Under the pieces are notes generated by a model. The model saw only the letters and a program-made list of their open reading frames with translations, was not told the DNA's origin and searched no databases. A DNA stretch of 64,000 nucleotides from Aristolochia californica (Eukaryota; Streptophyta; Magnoliopsida; Piperales; Aristolochiaceae): NCBI GenBank assembly GCA_029961685.1, contig JARWKL010000006.1, positions 9,244,748-9,308,747 on the forward strand. Direction: 5' to 3'. The translations under genes were made by a program, and so were the position numbers. Shown here piece by piece: positions 1 through 14,300 of the stretch; position 1 is the first letter of the stretch; every line of letters starts with the position of its first letter.

Positions 1-334
1 TTTCCATACATAAACTCTAAAATTTTCATTTTGTTGTGTTATTTTTGCGTTTAGATCCCTTTTCTTGTTTACGAGATGAAAGGAAAATGCAAACTCAAGT
101 TTTGATTTAAGAAAAAAGTATACATCTAAAATGGAAATTCACAGTGCACAAATGTAGAGGGAGATAATTCCAAATAGTGTCTGTAATTTTTAGAGATGGT
201 AAACTCCTTTTACTTTTTATATATTAGGTTTTGAAATCGTCGGCAGAAGAGAGATTTTTAAACTGAGAGTTGACAACCAATCCATAAGTCATTTCTTACA
301 AAATATAGCCCGTTATGCATGATAAATCACTTTA

Positions 335-350
335 CAATCATCTATGATTG
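335..350. other. Inverted repeat carried once per unit (example copy)
   Basis: CAATCATCTATGATTG is a perfect 7-bp inverted repeat (CAATCAT/ATGATTG) around a 2-bp centre. It recurs about 540 bp after the GGATCC landmark in most units, usually exactly or with one or two changes. It lies in the more constant part of the unit. It could form a small hairpin or be a dimeric protein site, but nothing in the sequence proves either. Confidence 0.7.
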
Positions 351-465
351 TTAGGTCATCTATTTGTAAGTTGGCAAAATGATGGCTTGTTTGACTTGGG
401 TAAATATCCCACCACATGTTCACTTGAGAATTTAGTGAGTGTTTGTTATTCTCTTTAAAAGGTTT

Positions 466-1136
466 GGATCCATTGGTCATTTGAATCTTAAACAGGTTTC
501 AAGCATGCATATCCATTTTTAAAACATGTGTAGAAATCTCTTTCATATAAAATTCAAAGCTATTAGGGTTGAACTAGTGGAATTTCCCAAACTTGGATGA
601 CAAAACTTTTTTTTTCATTTGTGGTGTGTGAATAAATTTTATTTACTTACAATTGTTATTGTTTTAAAGTTTTTCCATACCTAAACTCTAAAATTTTCAT
701 TTTTTTTGTGATCTATTTGCTTTTTCATCTCTTTTCTTGTTTATGAGATGATGGGGATGTGGAAACTCAAGTATTGATTAAAGAAAAAAGTATACATCTG
801 AAATGAAAATACACAATATATAAATGTAGAGGGAGATAATTCCAAAAAGTGTCTGTAATTTTTAGGGATTGTAAACTTTTTTTTATTTTTATATATTAGG
901 TCTTGCGATCGTCGGGAAAAGGGGGATTTTTAAACTGAGTCTTGATTCAATCCATAAGTCATTTCATATAAAAATATAGCCCGTTACGCATGATAAATCA
1001 CTTTACAATCATCTCTGATTGTTAGGTCAACTTTTTGTAAGTGGGTAAAATAATGGCTTGTTTGACTCATGTAAATATCCCACCGCATGTTCACTTGAGA
1101 ATTTAATGAGCGTTTGTGATTCTCTTTAAAAGGTTT
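466..1136. repeat. Representative satellite unit (671 bp) with landmark map
   Basis: Landmarks by offset from GGATCC: about +37 GCATGC, inside ACATGTTTCAAGCATGC in most units; about +55 TTTTTAAAACATGTG; about +103 TTGAACTAGTGGAATTT; about +148 TTCATTTGTGGTGTGTG; about +200 a variable T/A-rich stretch; about +270 CTTGTTTACGAGATGAAGGG; about +430 TTTTTATATATTAGG; about +445 GTCGGGAAAAGGGGG, variable in length; about +480 GTTGACTCCCAATCC; +540 the near-palindrome CAATCATCTATGATTG; about +600 GGTAAATATCCCACCG. By eye the stretch from +530 round to about +130 of the next unit is the most constant. The T/A-rich stretch and the G-rich tract vary most. Orientation is arbitrary, and I know of no function or named family for this unit. 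Confidence 0.9.
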
Positions 1137-4100
1137 GGATCCATAGGTCATTTTCATCTTTAACATGTTTCAAGCATGCATATCCATTATTAAAACATGT
1201 GTAGAAATCTCTTTCTTATAAAGTTCCAAGCTATTAGGGTTGAACTAGTGGATTTTTCGCAACTTGGATAAAAAAACTTTGGTGTTCATTTGTGGTGTGT
1301 GAATAAATTTTCTTTACTTACATTTGTTATTGTTTTAAAATTTTTCCATACATAAATTCTAAAATTTTTATTTTGTTTTGATCTGTATCCGTTTTCATCT
1401 CTTATCTTGTTTATGAGAAGAAGGGGAAGTGGAAACTCAAGTTTTGATTTAAGAAAAAATCAAACATCTAAAATGGAAATGCATAATGCACAAATGTAGA
1501 AGGTGATAATTCTAAAAAGTGTCTGTAATTTTTAGGGATTGTAAACTCTTTTTAGTTTTTATATATTAGGTTTTGTAATCATCGGGAAAAGGATGATTTT
1601 TAAACTGAGTGTTGACTCCCAATCCAAAAGTCATTTCTTACAAAAATATAGCTCGTTGCGCATGATAAATCGCTTTACAATCATCTATGATTGTTAGGTC
1701 AGCTTTTTGTACGTGGGCAAAATAATGGCTTGTTTGACTCAAGTAAATATCTCACTTGATAATTTAATGAGCATTTCTTATTCTCTTTAAAAGTTTGGAT
1801 CCATAGGCCATTTGCAACTTTAACATGTTTCAAGGATGCATATCTATTTTTCAAATATATGTATAAATCTCTTTCTAATAAAATTCCTAGCTATTTGGGT
1901 TGAACCAGTGGAATTTCCCAAACTTGGATAACAAAACATTTGTGTTCATTTGTGGTGTGTGAATAAATTTTCTTTACTTGCATTTGTTATTGTTTTAAAC
2001 TTTTTCTATACATAAACTCTAAAATTTTCATTTTGTTGTGATCTATTTACATTTTCATCTCTTTTCTTGTTTACGAGATGAAGGGGAAGTGGAAACTCAA
2101 GTTTAAATTTAAGAAAAAAGTGTCCATCTAAAATGAAATGCACAATGCACAAATGTAGAGGGAGATAATTGCAAGAAGTGTATATAATTTTTAGGGATTG
2201 TAAACTCTTTTTTATTTTTATATATTAGGTTTTGCAATCGTTGGGAGGCGAGGGATTTTTAAACTTAGTGTTGACTTCCAATCCATAAGTAATTTCTTAC
2301 AAAAATATAGACCGTTACACATGATAAATCGATATACAAGTATTTATGGTTGTTAGGTCTGCTTTTTGTAAGTGGGCAAAATAATGGCATCTTTGACTCG
2401 GGTAAATATCCCACCGCATTTTCACTTTAGAATTTAATGAGCGTTTGTTCTCTTTCAAAGGTTTGAATCCATAGGTCATTTGCATCTTTAACATGTTTCA
2501 AGCAGGCATATCCATTTTTAAAACATGTGTAGAAAGCACTTTCTTATAAAATTCCAAGCTATTAGGGTTGAACTAGTGGAATTTCAAAAATTTGGATAAC
2601 AAAACTTTTGTGTTCATTTGTAGTGTGTGAATAAATTTTCTTTACTTACATTTGTTATTGTTTTAAACTTTTTTCATACACAACTCTAAAATTTTAATTT
2701 TTTTGGGATCTATTTGTGTTTTCATCTCTTTTCTTGTTTACGAGATGAAGGGAAATTTAGAACTCAAGTTTTAATTTAAGAAATAAGTATACATCTATAA
2801 AGGAAATACACAATGCAGAAATGTAGAGGGAGATAATTCCAAAAAGTGTCTGTAATTTTTCGGGATTGGAAACTCTTTTTAGTTTGTATATATTAGGTTT
2901 TGCAATCGTTGGGAAAAGGGAGATTTTTAAACTAAGCATTGACTCCCAATCCATAAGTCATTTCTTACAAAAATATAACCCTTTATGCATGATAAATCGC
3001 TTTACAATCATCGATGATTGTTAGGTCGGCTTTTTATAAGTGGGCAAAATAATGGCTTGTTTGACTTGGGTAAATAACCCATCGCACGTTCACTTGAGAA
3101 TTTAACAAGCGTTTGTTATTCTTATTAAAAGGTTTGGATCCATAGGTCATTTTCATCTTTATCATGTTTCAAGCATGCATACCCATTTTTAAAACATTTG
3201 TAGAAATCTGTTTCGTTTAACGTTGCAAGTGGAATTTCCCAAACTTGGATAAGAAAACATTTGTGTTCATTTGTGGTGTGTGAATAAATTTTATTTACTT
3301 ACATTTTTTAATGTTTTAAACATTTTCCATACATAAACTCTAAAATTTTCATTTTGTTGTGAGCTATTTGCGTTTTTATCTCTTTTCTTGTTTACAAGAT
3401 GAAGGGGAAGTGGAAACTGAAGTTTCTATTTAAGAAAAAAGTGTCATTCGAAAATGGAAATACACAATGCACAAATGTAGAGGGAGATAATTCCAAAAAG
3501 TGTCTGTAATTTTAAGGGAATGTAAACGTTTTTTTATTTTTATAAATTAGGTTTTGCAATCGTCGGGAGCCGTGGGATTTTTAAACTGAGTGTTGAGTCT
3601 AATCCCTAAGTCATTTTTTACAAAAATATAGCCCATTACGCATGTAAATCGCTTTACAATCTTCTAAGATTGTTAGGTCAACTTTTTTTAAGTGGAAAAA
3701 ATAAGCTAGTTTGACTCGGGTAAATATCCCACCTCACGTTCACTTGAGAATTTAATAAGCGTTTGTTATTCTCTTTAAAAGGTTTGGATCCATAGGTCGT
3801 TTGCATCTTTAACATGTTTCAAGCATCATATCCATTTTTAAAAATGTGTAGTAATCTCTTTCTTATAAAATTATAAGCAATTAGGGTTGAACTAGTGGAA
3901 TTTCGCAAACATGGATAACAAAACTTTTGTGTTTATTTGTGGTACGTGAATAAATTTTCTTCACTTACATTTGTTATTTTTTTAAACTCTTTCTATACAT
4001 AAACTCTAAAATTTTCATTTTGTTGTGATCTATGTGCATTTTCATCTCTTTTCATGTTTACGAGATGAAGGGGATGTGGAAACTCTAGTTTTTATTTATG

Positions 4101-7100
4101 AAATTTTTTTTCATCTAAAAATGAAATGCACAATGCACAAATTTAGAGGGAGATAATTCCAAAAATTGTCTGTTATTTTTAGGGATTGTAAACTCTTTTT
4201 ACTTTTTGTATAGTAGGTTTTGCAATCGTCGGGAAAAAGGGGATTTTTAAACTGAGTGATGACTCCCAATCCACAAGTCATTTCTTACAAAAATATAACC
4301 CGTTATGCATGATAAATCTCTTTACAATCACGTATGATTGTTAGGCCAGCTTTTTGTAAGTTGACAATTAATGGCTTGTTTGACTTGGTTAAATATCCTG
4401 CCGCACGTTCACTTGAGAATTTAATGAACGTTTGTTGTTGTCTTTAAAAGGTTTCGATCCGTAGGTCATTTGCATCTTTAGCATGTTTCAAGCATGCATA
4501 TCTATTTTTAAAACATGTGCAGAAATCTCTTTCTTATAAAATTCCAAGCTATTAGGGTTGAACTAGTGGAATTTCTAAAATTTGGATTTCAAAACTTTGG
4601 GTGTTCCTTTGTGGTGTGTGTATAAATTTTCTTTACTTACATTTGTTAATGTTTTAAAACTTTTCCATACCTAAGCTCAAAAATTTTCATTTTGTTCAAA
4701 TCTATTTGCGTTTTCATCTCTTTTCTTGTTTATGAGATGAAGGGTAAGTGCAAACTCAAGTTGTGATTTAATAAAAAAATATACATCTAAAATGAAAATG
4801 AAAAATGCACAAATATAGATGGAGATAATTCCAAAAACTCTCTGTAATTTTTAGGGATTGTAAACTCATTTTAATTTTTATATATTAGGTTTTGCGATCG
4901 TCGGGAAAAGGGGGATTTTTAAACTAGGTGTTGACTCCCAATCCATAAGTCATTTCTTACAAAAATATAGCCGTTACACAAGATAAATCGCTTTAGAATC
5001 ATCCATGATTGAAAGGTCAGCTTTTTGTAAGTGGGCAGAATAATGGCTTGTTTGACTCAGGTAAATATCCCACCGCACGTTCACTTGAGAATTTAATAAG
5101 CATTTGTTTTTCTCTTTAAAATGTTTGGATCCAAAGGTCATTTGCATCTTTAACATGTTTCAAGCATGCATATCCATTTTTAAAACACGTGTAAAAATCT
5201 CTTTCTTATAAAATTCATAGCTATTTGGGTTGAACTAGTGGAATTTTCCAAACTTGGATAACAAAACTTTTGTGTTCATTTGTGGTGTGTGAATAAATTT
5301 TCTTTACATTCATTTGTTATAGTTTTAAAATTTTTCCATAAACTCTAAAATTTTCATTTAGTTGTGATGTATTTGCGTTTTTATCTCTTTTCTTGTTTAC
5401 GAGATGAAGGGGAAGTGGAAACTCAAGTTTTGATTAAAGAAGGTATATACATGTAAAATATAAATGCACAATGCACAAATGTAGTAGGAGGTAATTCCAA
5501 ATAGTGTCTGTAATTTTTAGGGATTGTAAACTCTTTTTACTTTTTTATATATTGGATTTTGCAATCGTCGGGAAAAAGGGGATTTTTAAAAAAAGTGTTG
5601 ACTCCCAATCCACAAGTTATTTCTTTATAAAATATAGCCCGTTATGCATCATAAATCGCTTCACAATCATCTATGATTGTTAGGTAAGCTTTTTGTAAGT
5701 GGGGAAGATAATGGGTTGTTGGCTCGGGTAAATATCCCACCGAATGTTCACTTGAGAATTTAAAGAACGTTTGTTCTTCTCTTTAAAAGGTTTGGATCCA
5801 TATGTCATTTGAATCTTTAACATGTTTCAAGAATGCATATCCATTTTTAAAACAAGTGCAGAAATCTCTTTCTTCTAAAGTTCCAAGCTATAAGGGTTGA
5901 AATATTGGAATTTTCCAAACTCGAATAACAAAACTTTTGTGTTGATTTGTGGTGTGTGTATAAATTTTCTTTACTTACATTTGTTATTTTTGTAAACTTT
6001 TTCTATACGTAATCTCTAAAATTTTCATTTTTGTTGTGATCTATTTGCATTTTCACCTCTTTTCTTGTTTACGAGATGAAGGGGAAGTGGAAACTCAAGT
6101 TTTGATTTAAGAAAAAAGTATACATCTAAAGTGGAAATGCACTATGCACAAATGTAGATTGAGATAATTCCAAAAAGTGTCTATAACTTTAAGGGATTGT
6201 AAACTCTTTTTACTTTTTATATATTAGGATTTGCAATTGTCTGGAAAAGAGGGATTTTTAAACTGAATGTTGAATCCCAATCCACAAGTCATTTCTTACA
6301 AAAATATAGCCCGTTACGCATCATAATCGCTTTATAATCATCTATGATTGTTTGGACAACTTTTTGTAAGTGAGCAAAATAATGGCTTATTTATCTCGGG
6401 TAAATATCTCACCGCCCGTTCACTTGAGAGTTTAATGAGCGTTTTTTATTCCCTTTAAAAGGTTTGGATCCATAAGTCATTTGCATCTTTAACATTTGTC
6501 AACCATGCTTATCCATTTTTAAAACATGTGCATAAATCTCTTTTTCTTATAAAATTCCAAGCTATTAGGGTTTAACTATTGGAATTTCCCAAACTTGGAT
6601 AACAAAACTTTTGTGTTCATTTGTGGAGTGTGTATAAATTTTTTTTACTTACAATTGTTATTGTTTTAAACTTTTTCCATACATAAATTCTAAAATTTTC
6701 ACTTTGTTCTGACCTATTTGCGTTTTCATCTCTTTTCTTGTTTACGAGATGTAGGGGAAGTGAAAACTCAAGTTTTGGTTTAAGAAAAAAATATACATCT
6801 AAAATGGAAATGCACAATGCACAAATGTAGAGGGATATAATTCCAAAAAGTGACTGTAATTTTTAGGGATTATTAACTCATTTTACTTTTTATATATTAG
6901 GTTTTGCAATTGACGGGAAAAGGGGGATTTTTAAACTGAGTGTTGATTCCCAAACCACAAGTCATTTCTTACAAAATATAGCCCACTACGCATGATAAAT
7001 CGCTTTACAATCATCTATGATTGTTAGGTCAGTTTTTTGTAAGTGGGAAAAATAATGGCTTATTTGACTCGGGTAAATATCCCACCGCGCGTTCACTTGA

Positions 7101-7820
7101 GAATTTAATCAGCGTTTGTTATTCTCTCTAAAAGGTGTGGATCGATAGGTCATTTGCATCTTTAACATGTTTCAAGTATGCATATCCATTTTTAAAACAT
7201 GTGTAGAAATCACTTTCTTAAAAAATTCCAAGCTATTAGGGTTGAATAAGTGGAATTTCCCAAACATGGGTAACAAAACTTTTGTGTTCATTTGTGGTGT
7301 GTGTATAAATTTTCTTTACTTACATTTGTTATTGTTTTAAACTTTTTCCTTACATAAACTCTAAAATTTTCTTTTTGTTGTGATCTATTTGTGTTTTCAT
7401 CTCTTTTCTTGTTGACGAGATGAAAGGGACGAGCAAACTCAAGTTCTGATTGAAGAAAAAAGTATACATCTAAAATTGGAAATATACAATGCACAAATGT
7501 AGAGGGAGATAATTCCAAAAGGTGTCTATAATTTTTAGTGATTATAAATTCTCTTTAGTTTTTATATATTAGGTTTTGCAATCGTCGCTAAAAGGGGGAG
7601 GCAGGGGATTTTTAAACTGAGTGTTGACTCCAATTCCATAAGTCATATCTACCATAAATATAGCCCGTTACACATGATAAATCGTGTTACAATCACCTAT
7701 GATTGTTAGGTCAATATTTTGTAAGTGGACAAAATAATGGTTTGTTATACTCGGGTAAATATCCCACCACACGTTCACTTGAGAATTTAAAGAGTGTTTG
7801 TTATTCTCTTTAAAAGGATA

Positions 7821-8311
7821 GGATCTACAGATCATTTGCATCTTTAACATGTTTCAAGCACGCATATCCATTTTTAAAACATGTGTAGAAATCTTTCTTT
7901 AAAATTCCAAGGTATTTGGGTTGAATTAGTGGAATTTCCCAAACTAGGATAACAAAACTTTTGTGTTCATTTGTTGTGTGTGAATAAATTTTCTTTACTT
8001 ACATTCTTTATTGTTTAAAACTTTTTCCATACATAAACTCTAAATTTTTTATTTTGTTGTGATCTATATTAGGTTTTGCAAACGTCTCGAAAAGGGGGAT
8101 TTTTAAACTGAATGATGACTCCCAATCCATAAGTCATTTCTTACTAAAATATAGCCGGTTATGCATGATAAATCATTTTACAACCATCTATGATTCTTGG
8201 GTCTGGTTTTTGCAAGTGGGCAAAATAATGGCTTGTTTGACTCAGGTAAATATCCCACCTCACTTTCACTTGAGAATTTAATGAGTGTTTGTTATTCTCT
8301 TTAAAAGGTTT
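7821..8311. repeat. Truncated 491-bp unit, chimeric junction near 8048
   Basis: About 180 bp are missing. The unit runs normally to GTGATCTAT near 8048, then continues directly in ATTAGGTTTTGCAAACG, which normally lies far downstream in the unit. The material right of the join has the diagnostic variants of the unit ending at 17658: AAACGTCTCGAAAAG, GATGACTCCC, TTACTAAAATATAG, CAACCATCTATGATTCTT and GGTCTGGTTTTTGCAAGTG. The join therefore coincides with the left edge of a higher-order block. Confidence 0.85.
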
Positions 8312-11300
8312 GGATCCATAGGTAATTTGCATATTTAACATGTTTCAGGCATCCATAAAAATTTTTAAAACACGTCTAGAAATCTCTTTCTTATGAAATT
8401 CCTTGTGATTTTGGTTGAACTAGTGGAATTTCCCAAACTTGGAAAACAAAACATTTGTGTTCATTTGTGATGTGTGAATAATTTTTTTTCTTACATTTGA
8501 TATTGTATTAAACTTTTTCATACATAAACTCCAAAATTTTCATTTTGTTGTGATCTATTTGCGTTTTCATCTCTTTTCTTGTTTACGAGATGAAGGGGAA
8601 GTGGAAACTCAAGTTTTGATTTAGGAAAAAAGTATACATTTAAAATGGAAATAAACAATGCACAAATATAAAGGGAGATAATTCCAAAAAGTGTCTGCAA
8701 TGTTTAGGGATTGTAAACTCTTTTTACTTTTTATATATTAGGTTTTGCAATCGTCTGGAAAAGGTGGATTTTTTAACTGAGTGTTTAATCCAAATCCATA
8801 AAACATTTCTTACAAAAATATAGCCCTTTACGCATGATAAATCGCTTTACAATCATCTATGATTTTTAGGTCTGCTTTTTGTAAGTGGGCAAAATAATGG
8901 CTTGTTTGACTCTAGTAAATATCCCACCACACGTTCGCTTGAGAATTTAATGAGCATTTGTTATTCTCTTTAAAAGGTTTGGATCCATAGGTCATTTGCA
9001 TCTTTAACATGTTTCAAGCATGCATATCCATTTTTAAAACATGTGTAGAAATCGTTTTCTTATAAAATTCCAAGCAATTAGGGTTGAACTAGTGGAATTT
9101 CCCAAACTTGGATAACAAAACTTTTGCGTTCATTTGTGGTGTGTATAAATTTTCTTTACTTACATTTGATATTGTTTTAAACTTTTTCCATACATAAAAT
9201 CTAAAATTTTTATTTTTTTATGATCTATTTGCATTTTCATCTCTTTTCTCTTTTACGAGATGAAGAGGTAGTGGAAACTCAAGTTTGATTTGAGAAAAAA
9301 GTATACATCTAAAATGGAAATGCAAAATGAACAAATGTAGAGGGAGATTATTCCAAAAAGTGTCTGTAATTTTTAGTGATTGTAAGCTCTTTTCAATTTT
9401 TATATATTAGGTTTTGCAATCATCAAGAGAAGGGGGATTTTTAAACTGAGTGTTGACTCCCAATCCATAAGTCATTTCTTACAAAAAATATAGCCTTTTA
9501 CGAGTGATAAATCTTTTTACAATCATATATGATTGTTAGGTCTACTTTTTGTTAGTGAGCAAAATAATGGTTTGTTTGACCTGGGTAAATATCCCAATGC
9601 ACGTTCATTTGATAATTTAATGAGCGTCTGTTATTCTCGTTAAAAGGTTGGGATCCATTGGTCATTTGCATATTTAACAAGTTTCAAACATGTATATCAA
9701 TTTTTAAAACATGTCAGAAATCATTTTTTTATAAAATTCCAAGCTATTAGGGTTGAACTAGTGGAATTTCCCAAACATGAATAACAAAAATTTTGTGTTC
9801 ATTGTGGTGTGTGAATAATTTTTCTTTACGTACATTTTTTATAGTTTTAAATTTTTTCCAAACATAACCTCTAAATTTTCATTTTGTTGCGATCTATTTA
9901 TGTTTTCATCTCTTTTCTTGTTTACGAGATCAAGGGGAAGTGCAAACTCAAGTTTTGATTTAGGAAAAATGTATACATCTAAAATGGAAAAGCACAATGC
10001 ACAAATGTAGAGCGAGATAATTCCAAAAAGTGTCTGTAATTTTTAGGGATTATAAACTATCTTTTCTTTTTATGTATTAGGTTTTGAAAATGTCTGGAAA
10101 AGGGGGATTTTTAAACTGAGTGTTGACTCCCAATCCATAAGTCTTTTCTTACCAAAATATAGCCCGTTTTGCATGATAAATCGCTTTACAATAATCTATG
10201 ATTCTTAAGTTAGGTTTTCGTTAGAGGGAAAAATAATGGCTTGTTTGACTCGGGTAAATATCTCGCTGCACATTCACTTGAGAATTTATTGAGTGTTTGG
10301 TATTCTCTTTAAAAGGTTTGGATCCGTAGGTCATTTGCATCTTTAACATGTTTCAAACATGCATTTCCATTTTGAAAACAAGTGGATAAATCTCTTTCTT
10401 ATAAAATTCCAAGCACTTAGGGTTGAACTAGTGAAATTTCCCAATCTTAGGTAACAAAACGTTTGAGTTCATTTGTGGTGTGTGTAAAAATTTTCTTTAC
10501 TTTCATTTGTTATTGTTTTAAACTTTTTCCATACATAAACTCTAAAATTTTCATTTTTTTGTGATCTATTTGCGTTTTCATCACTATTCTTGTTTTCGAG
10601 ATGAAGGGGAAGTGCAAACTCAAGTTTTGATTTCGAAAAAAAGTATACATCTAAAATGGAAATGCAAAAAGTACAAATGTAGTGGGAGATAATTCCAAAA
10701 AGTGTTTATAATTTTTAGTCATTTTAAACGCATGTTACTTTTTATATATTAAATTTTTCAAACGTCTGGAAAAGGGGGATTTTCAAACTGAGTGTTGACT
10801 CCCAATCCATAAGTCATTTCCTAAAAAAATATTATCTGTTACACATGATAAATCGCTTTACAATCTTCTTTGATTGTTAGGTTTGCTTTTTGTAAGTGGG
10901 TAAAATAATGGCTTGTTTGACACAAGTAAATATCCCATCGCACGTTCACTTGAGAATTTAATGAGTGTTTGTTATTCTCTTTAAAAGGTTTGGATCCATA
11001 GGTCATTTGCATCTTTAACATGTTTCAAGCATGCATATCCTTTTTTAAAACACGTGTATAAATCTCTTTCATATAAAATTCCTAGGTGTATGGGTTGAAC
11101 TAATGGAATTTCCCAAACTTTGATAACAACACTTTTGTGTTCATTTGTTATGTGTGAATAATTTTTTTTACTTACATTTGTTATTGTTTTAAATGTTTAT
11201 CATACATAAACTCCAAAATTTTCATTTTGTTGTGATCTATTTGCGTTTTCATCTCTTGTCTTGTTTACGAGAAGAAGGGGATGTGGAAACTCATGTTTTT

Positions 11301-14300
11301 ATTTATGAAAAAAGTATACTTTTAAAATGGAAAAGCACAATGCTCAAATGCAGAGGGAGATAATTCCTAAAAGTGTCTGTAATTTTTATGGATTCTAAAC
11401 TCTTTTTAGTTTTTATATATTAGTTTTTCAATCGTTGGGAAAAGGGGGAGGATAGGGATTTTTAAACTGAGTCTTCACTTCCAATCCATCAGTCTTTTCT
11501 TACAAAAGTATAGCCCGTTATGCATGATAAATCGCTTTACAATCATCTATGATATTTAGGTCAGCTTGTTGTAAGTGGGAAAAATAATGGCTTGTTTGAC
11601 TCAACTAAATTTCCCACTGCACATTCACTTGAGAATTTAATGACCATTTGTTATTCTCTTTCAAAGGGTTAGATCCATAGGTCATTTGCATCTTTAACAT
11701 GTTTCAAGCATGCATATCCAATTTTAAAACATGTGTAGAAATCTCGTTCTAATAAAAATTCCAACCTATTAGGGTTGAACTATTTGAATTTCCCAAACTT
11801 GGATAACAAAACTTTTGTGTCCATTTTTAGTGTGTGAATAATTTTTTTTAACTTAATTTTTAATTTTTTTTTATTCTTAAACTCTAAAATTTTCATTTTG
11901 TTGTGATCTATTCGTGTTTTCATCTCTTTTCTTGTTTACGAGATGAAGGGGAAGTGGAAACTCAAATTTTTATTTAAGAAAAAAGTATACATCTAAAATG
12001 GAAATGTACAATGCACAAATAAAGAGGGAGATAATTCCAAAAAGTGTCTGTAATTTTTAGGGATTGTAAACTCTTTTTAGTTTTTATATATTAGGTTTTT
12101 CAATTGTCGGGAAATGGGGGATTTTTAAACTTATTGTTGACACCCAATCCATAAGTCGTTTCTTAAAAAAATATAGCGCGTTACGCTCTATAAATCGCTT
12201 TACAATCATCTGTGATTGTTAGGTGAGGTTTTTGTAAGAGGGCAAAATAATGGCTTGTTTGACTCGGGAAAATAACCCACCGCACGTCCACTTGAGAATT
12301 TAATGAGCATTTGTTATTCTCTTTTAAAGGGTTTGATCCATAGGTCATTTGCATCTTTAACATGTTCCAAACATGCATATCCATTTTTAAAACATGTGTA
12401 GAAATCTCGTTCTTATAAAATTCCAAGCTATTAGGGTTGAACTATTGAAATTTCCCAAACTTGCATAGTAAAAATTTTGTGTCCATTTGTGGTGTGTGAA
12501 TAATTTTTTTTAACTTAATTGTTTTTAGTTTTTTAAAAAAATTTCATATATAAACTCTAAAATTTTCATTTTGTTGTGATCTATTCATTTTTTTCATCTC
12601 TTTTCTTGTTTACGAGATGAAGGGGAAGTGGAAACTCAAATTTTTATTTAAGAAAAAAGTATACATCTAAAATGGAAATGTACAATGCACAAATGAAGAG
12701 GGTGATAATTCCGAAAGGTGACTGTAATTTTTAGGGATTGTAAACACTTTTTAGTTTTTATATATTAGGTTTTTCAATTGTTGGGAAAAGAGGGATTTTT
12801 AAACTTATTGTTGACTCCCAATCCATAAGTCGTTTCTTACAAAAATATAACCCGTTACGCATTATAAATAGCTTTACAATCATCTATGATTGTTAGGTGA
12901 GCTTTTTGTAAGAGGGCAAAATAATGGCTTGTATGACTCGGGAAAAAATCCCACCGCACGTTCACTTGAGAATTTAATGAGCGTTTGTTATTCTCTTTAA
13001 AAGGTTTGGATCCATAGGTCAATTGTATCTTTAACATGTTTCAAGCATGCATATCCATTTTTAAAACATGTGTAGAAATCTCTTTCTTATAAAATTCCAA
13101 GCTATTAGGGTTGAACTAGTGGAATTTCTCAAACTAGGAATACAAAACTTTTGTGATCATTTGTGATGTGTGAATAAATTTTCTTTACATACATTTGTTA
13201 TTTTTTTACACTTTTTCCGTACATAAACTCTAAAATTTTCATTTTGTTGTGATCTATTTGTGTTTTCATATCTTTTCTTGCCTACAAGATGAAGGGGAAG
13301 TGGAAACTCAAGTTTTGATTTAAGAAAAAAGTATACATCTAAAATGGAAATGCACAATGCACAAATGTAGAAGGAGATAATTCTAAAAAGTGTCTATAAT
13401 TTTTAGGGATTGTAAACTCTTTTGACTTTTTATATATTAGGTTTTGCAGTCGTCGGGAAAAGGAGGATTTTTAAGCTGAGTGTTGACTCCCAATCCATTA
13501 GTCATTTCTTAAAAAAATATAGCCTGTAACATTTGATAAATCACTTTACAATCATCAATGATTGTTTGGTCAGGTTTTTGTAAGTGGGCAAAATAATGGT
13601 TTGTTTGACTCGAGTAAATATCCCACCGCACGTTCACTTGATAATTTAATGAGCGTTTGTTATTCTCTTTAAAAGGTTTGGGTCCATAGGTCGTTTGCAT
13701 CTTTAACATATTTCAAACATGCATATCCATTTTTAAAACATGTCCAGAAATATCTTTCCTATAAGGTTCCAAGCATTTTTGGTTGAACTTGTGAAATTTC
13801 CCAATCTTGGGTAACAAAACTTTATTGTTCATTTGTGGTATGTGTATACATTTTCTTTACTTATATTTGTTATTGTTTTAACCTTTTTCCATACATAAAC
13901 TCTAAAATTTCCCTTTTGTTGTGATCTATTTACGTTTTCATCTCTTTTCTTGTTTACAAGATGAAGGGGAAGTGCAAACTCAAGTTTTCATTTAGGAAAA
14001 ACGTATACATCTAAAATGGAAATGCACAATGTACAAATGTAGTGGGAGATAATTCCAAAAAGTGTCTGTAATTTTTAGGGATTGTAAACGCTTTTCACTT
14101 TTTATATATTAGGTTTTTCAAACGTCTGGAAAAAGGTTGATTTTTAAACTGAGTGTTGACTCCCAATCCATAAGTCATTTCTTACACATGATAAATCGCT
14201 TTTCAATCATCTATGATAGTTAGGTCAGCTTTTTGTAAGTGGGTAAAATAATGACTTGTTTGACTCAAGTAAATATCCCATCGCACGTTCACTTGAGAAT

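Larger units (their letters stand above)
1..7820. repeat. Left block of regular units (partial unit plus eleven units)
   Basis: Landmark spacings here are 650-682 bp, and no unit has a large insertion or deletion. The G-rich tract is mostly the short form (GGGAAAAGGGGGATTT). The unit around 7590 carries a longer tract with an extra GAGGCAGGG. The frames seen on the minus strand are satellite frames. I see no gene, RNA gene or mobile element in these bases. Confidence 0.85.

Noticed and set aside
440..480. TTTTTATATATTAGG in each unit as a promoter TATA box
   Set aside because: In sequence this AT-rich, TATA-like strings are expected by chance. No conserved downstream transcript start or gene supports it.
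561..572. TTAGGG inside CTATTAGGGTTGAAC, suggesting telomeric repeat
   Set aside because: It occurs once per unit and is never tandem, so it is not telomere sequence.
10839..11021. Recurring 60-residue minus-strand frame, present in dozens of units in nearly the same form (this is one example)
   Set aside because: It sits in the most constant, least AT-rich part of the satellite unit. Many units break it by stop codons or shifts, and its changes are not concentrated at third codon positions as far as I can see. A dN/dS test over all units would settle it.
13157..13357. Second recurring minus-strand frame of about 66 residues starting MCISILDVYFF
   Set aside because: It is also a frame of the satellite unit, disrupted in many copies, and has no initiation context or homology I recognise.
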